Of a stretch of DNA of 64,000 bases, positions 63,428 to 64,000 are shown in pieces. Positions within the stretch are counted from its first letter, which is position 1. Every line of letters begins with the position of its first letter. Origin of the DNA: Sphingomonas yabuuchiae (GTDB lineage Bacteria; Pseudomonadota; Alphaproteobacteria; Sphingomonadales; Sphingomonadaceae); assembly GCF_014199595.1 (NCBI RefSeq), contig NZ_JACHNX010000011.1, forward strand, positions 46,558 to 110,557. The letters run 5' to 3'. The position numbers and the translations under genes are program-made. Below the pieces are notes generated by a model that had not been told where the DNA came from, did not search any database, and saw only the letters and a program-made list of their open reading frames with translations.

Positions 63428-63640
63428 TATCTGCTTTCCGAGCTGCCGCCCCGCCAGGGTGCGGCCACGGCCATCTCGTGACCCGCTTCGTGACCATCTG
63501 GAACACGGGAACCACATCGAGAGGCCGGCGATCTGGCGCCATGCTGAGGCTGGACCCGTCCTGACCTCGAAGACGACAACGATGCGCAAAAGAAGATCGA
63601 CTACGAGCACCTTGGCAAACGGCTTGACCGATTAGACGAC
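63428..63640 (+). other. IS110 right-end non-coding segment, possible bridge RNA
   Basis: This 213-base segment follows the transposase gene inside the IS110 element and has no coding sequence. In IS110-family elements the longer non-coding end can encode the structured guide RNA that recognises target and donor DNA. The site is suggested by position and length; the fold was not computed. Confidence 0.35.
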
Positions 63641-63905
63641 AAACGGGTGGAACGGATCTGGCGACGCGAGGGGCTGAAGGTGCCTCAGCGACAGCCGAAA
63701 CGTGGTCGGCTGTGGTTGAACGATGGCTCGTGTATTCGGCTGCGGCCGGAATATCCCGGGCACATCTGGGCGTACGACTTTGTCGAGGCACGGACGCACG
63801 ACGGGCGCAAGTTCCGCATCCTCACGATCATCGACGAGGCCAGCCGCGAGTGCCTGGCGCTGGTGGTCGCCCGTCAGCTTCGCCACGAAGATGTGCTGGC
63901 GGCCC
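63641..63905 (+). pseudogene. IS3 OrfB, second fragment (DDE domain start)
   Basis: After the IS110 element the OrfB frame resumes with KRVERIWRREGLKVPQRQPK and reaches the first catalytic Asp in IWAYDFVEARTHDGR and the second in ILTIIDEASRECLAL. It ends at 63905 in HEDVLAA, where an IS66 terminal sequence starts. The last part with the third acidic residue is missing from the window. The transposase is thus interrupted twice. Confidence 0.85.
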
Positions 63906-64000
63906 GTAAGCGTCCGGTGAAGGCGTCGCGTCAGGCGGGACGGTAGTTCCACGGCAGCAGTTCATTGATCTGGCGGGCTGGATGGTCGGCGATGCGGCTG
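63906..64000 (-). mobile_element. IS66-family element, terminal part
   Basis: The end starts GTAAGCGTCCGGTGAA at 63906, the typical IS66 terminal inverted repeat. The sequence continues past the window. It is inserted in IS3 OrfB. Inside, the minus strand holds the C-terminal end of the IS66 TnpC transposase. Confidence 0.85.
63931..64000 (-). CDS. tnpC: IS66 TnpC transposase, C-terminal end (cut by the window edge)
   Basis: Reading on the minus strand, the last 22 residues are RIADHPARQINELLPWNYRPA preceded by Ser, then a TGA at 63931-63933. The DHP..I.ELLPWN motif is typical of the very end of IS66 TnpC. The rest is outside the window. The stop is 25 bases from the element edge. Confidence 0.8.
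   Translation of the reverse strand, partial: SRIADHPARQINELLPWNYRPA

Larger units (their letters stand above)
62335..63640 (+). mobile_element. Complete IS110-family element inserted in IS3 orfB
   Basis: The 1,306-base element is bounded where IS3 OrfB is interrupted: joining CCAC at 62334 to AAACGGG at 63641 restores OrfB codons (SVNH-KRVERIW). The edges share a few bases (ACA), so they are exact to about 3 bases. There are no terminal inverted repeats or target duplication, as is usual for IS110. The 64-base left non-coding part is short and the right one is 213 bases. Confidence 0.8.
61757..63905 (+). mobile_element. IS3-family element interrupted by IS110 and IS66
   Basis: An IS3-family (IS407-like) element starts near 61757 with TGAGCTGCCCCC. 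It holds an intact orfA and an orfB split into two in-frame pieces by an IS110 element (62335-63640) and truncated again by an IS66 end at 63906. Its right end is not in the window. The order of insertion was IS3 first, then the other two in unknown order. Confidence 0.8.

Overview
The window is high-GC alphaproteobacterial DNA. The protein style suggests Sphingomonadaceae: the CzcCBA, MerR and CDF metal cluster, the ArsR-ArsC-ArsB-ArsN2-ArsH operon, an orphan FliE, and GTG starts with many ATGA overlaps between genes. No core housekeeping block, rRNA or tRNA was seen. Insertion sequences, toxin-antitoxin loci, truncated genes and conjugation relics point to an accessory replicon or a large genomic island. 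This is inferred from gene content and gene style; no database was searched.

Left arm (1-15.5 kb). The end of an IS21-family element is followed by two conjugation-type genes: a small secreted protein and a peptidase M15 protein with a defective VirB1-like front. Next come a catalytically incomplete resolvase-like protein, two small XRE regulators and a resolvase stub. A defence-type block follows. On the minus strand are VapBC and a Hachiman-like HamA nuclease plus HamB helicase pair, with hamB broken by an eight-G tract. On the plus strand a HEPN-like double-zinc-ribbon protein overlaps a tyrosine recombinase by ATGA, and a GHKL-ATPase/PD-(D/E)XK nuclease fusion follows. This plus-strand trio is my best candidate for an undescribed system. 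A three-gene membrane-protein operon closes the arm.

Metal region (15.5-31.5 kb). A MerR regulator is divergent from a CDF transporter, a His-rich secreted protein and CzcC, CzcB and CzcA. Then come a SRPBCC protein, two related MliC-like lipoproteins flanking an orphan FliE and a bestrophin channel, a P1B-type ATPase, DedA, a ZIP transporter, a DUF305 protein and a second CDF transporter. The genes cover export, periplasmic binding and membrane homeostasis of divalent metals. An AT-richer patch begins inside the bestrophin gene.

Middle (31.5-42 kb). Inositol-1-phosphate synthase overlaps a MscS channel. A three-gene envelope cluster includes a DsbB-like protein. A second VapBC pair is followed by an SbcD/SbcC-like (YhaO/YhaN-type) nuclease-ATPase pair.

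Redox region (42-54.4 kb). Short-chain and zinc-type dehydrogenases, a DODA-type dioxygenase, a DJ-1/PfpI protein, two ABM monooxygenases and a glutathione-dependent formaldehyde dehydrogenase are controlled by two LysR regulators and one TetR regulator. The block looks like a defence against electrophiles, quinones and aldehydes. Truncated UvrA and aldo-keto reductase genes mark rearrangements.

Right arm (54.4-64 kb). It holds a RES/Xre toxin-antitoxin pair, a second membrane-protein unit, an HU protein and a compact arsenic operon. An IS3-family element ends about 6 bp upstream of the predicted arsR promoter. Its orfB is interrupted by a complete IS110-family element and again by an IS66 element that runs off the window.
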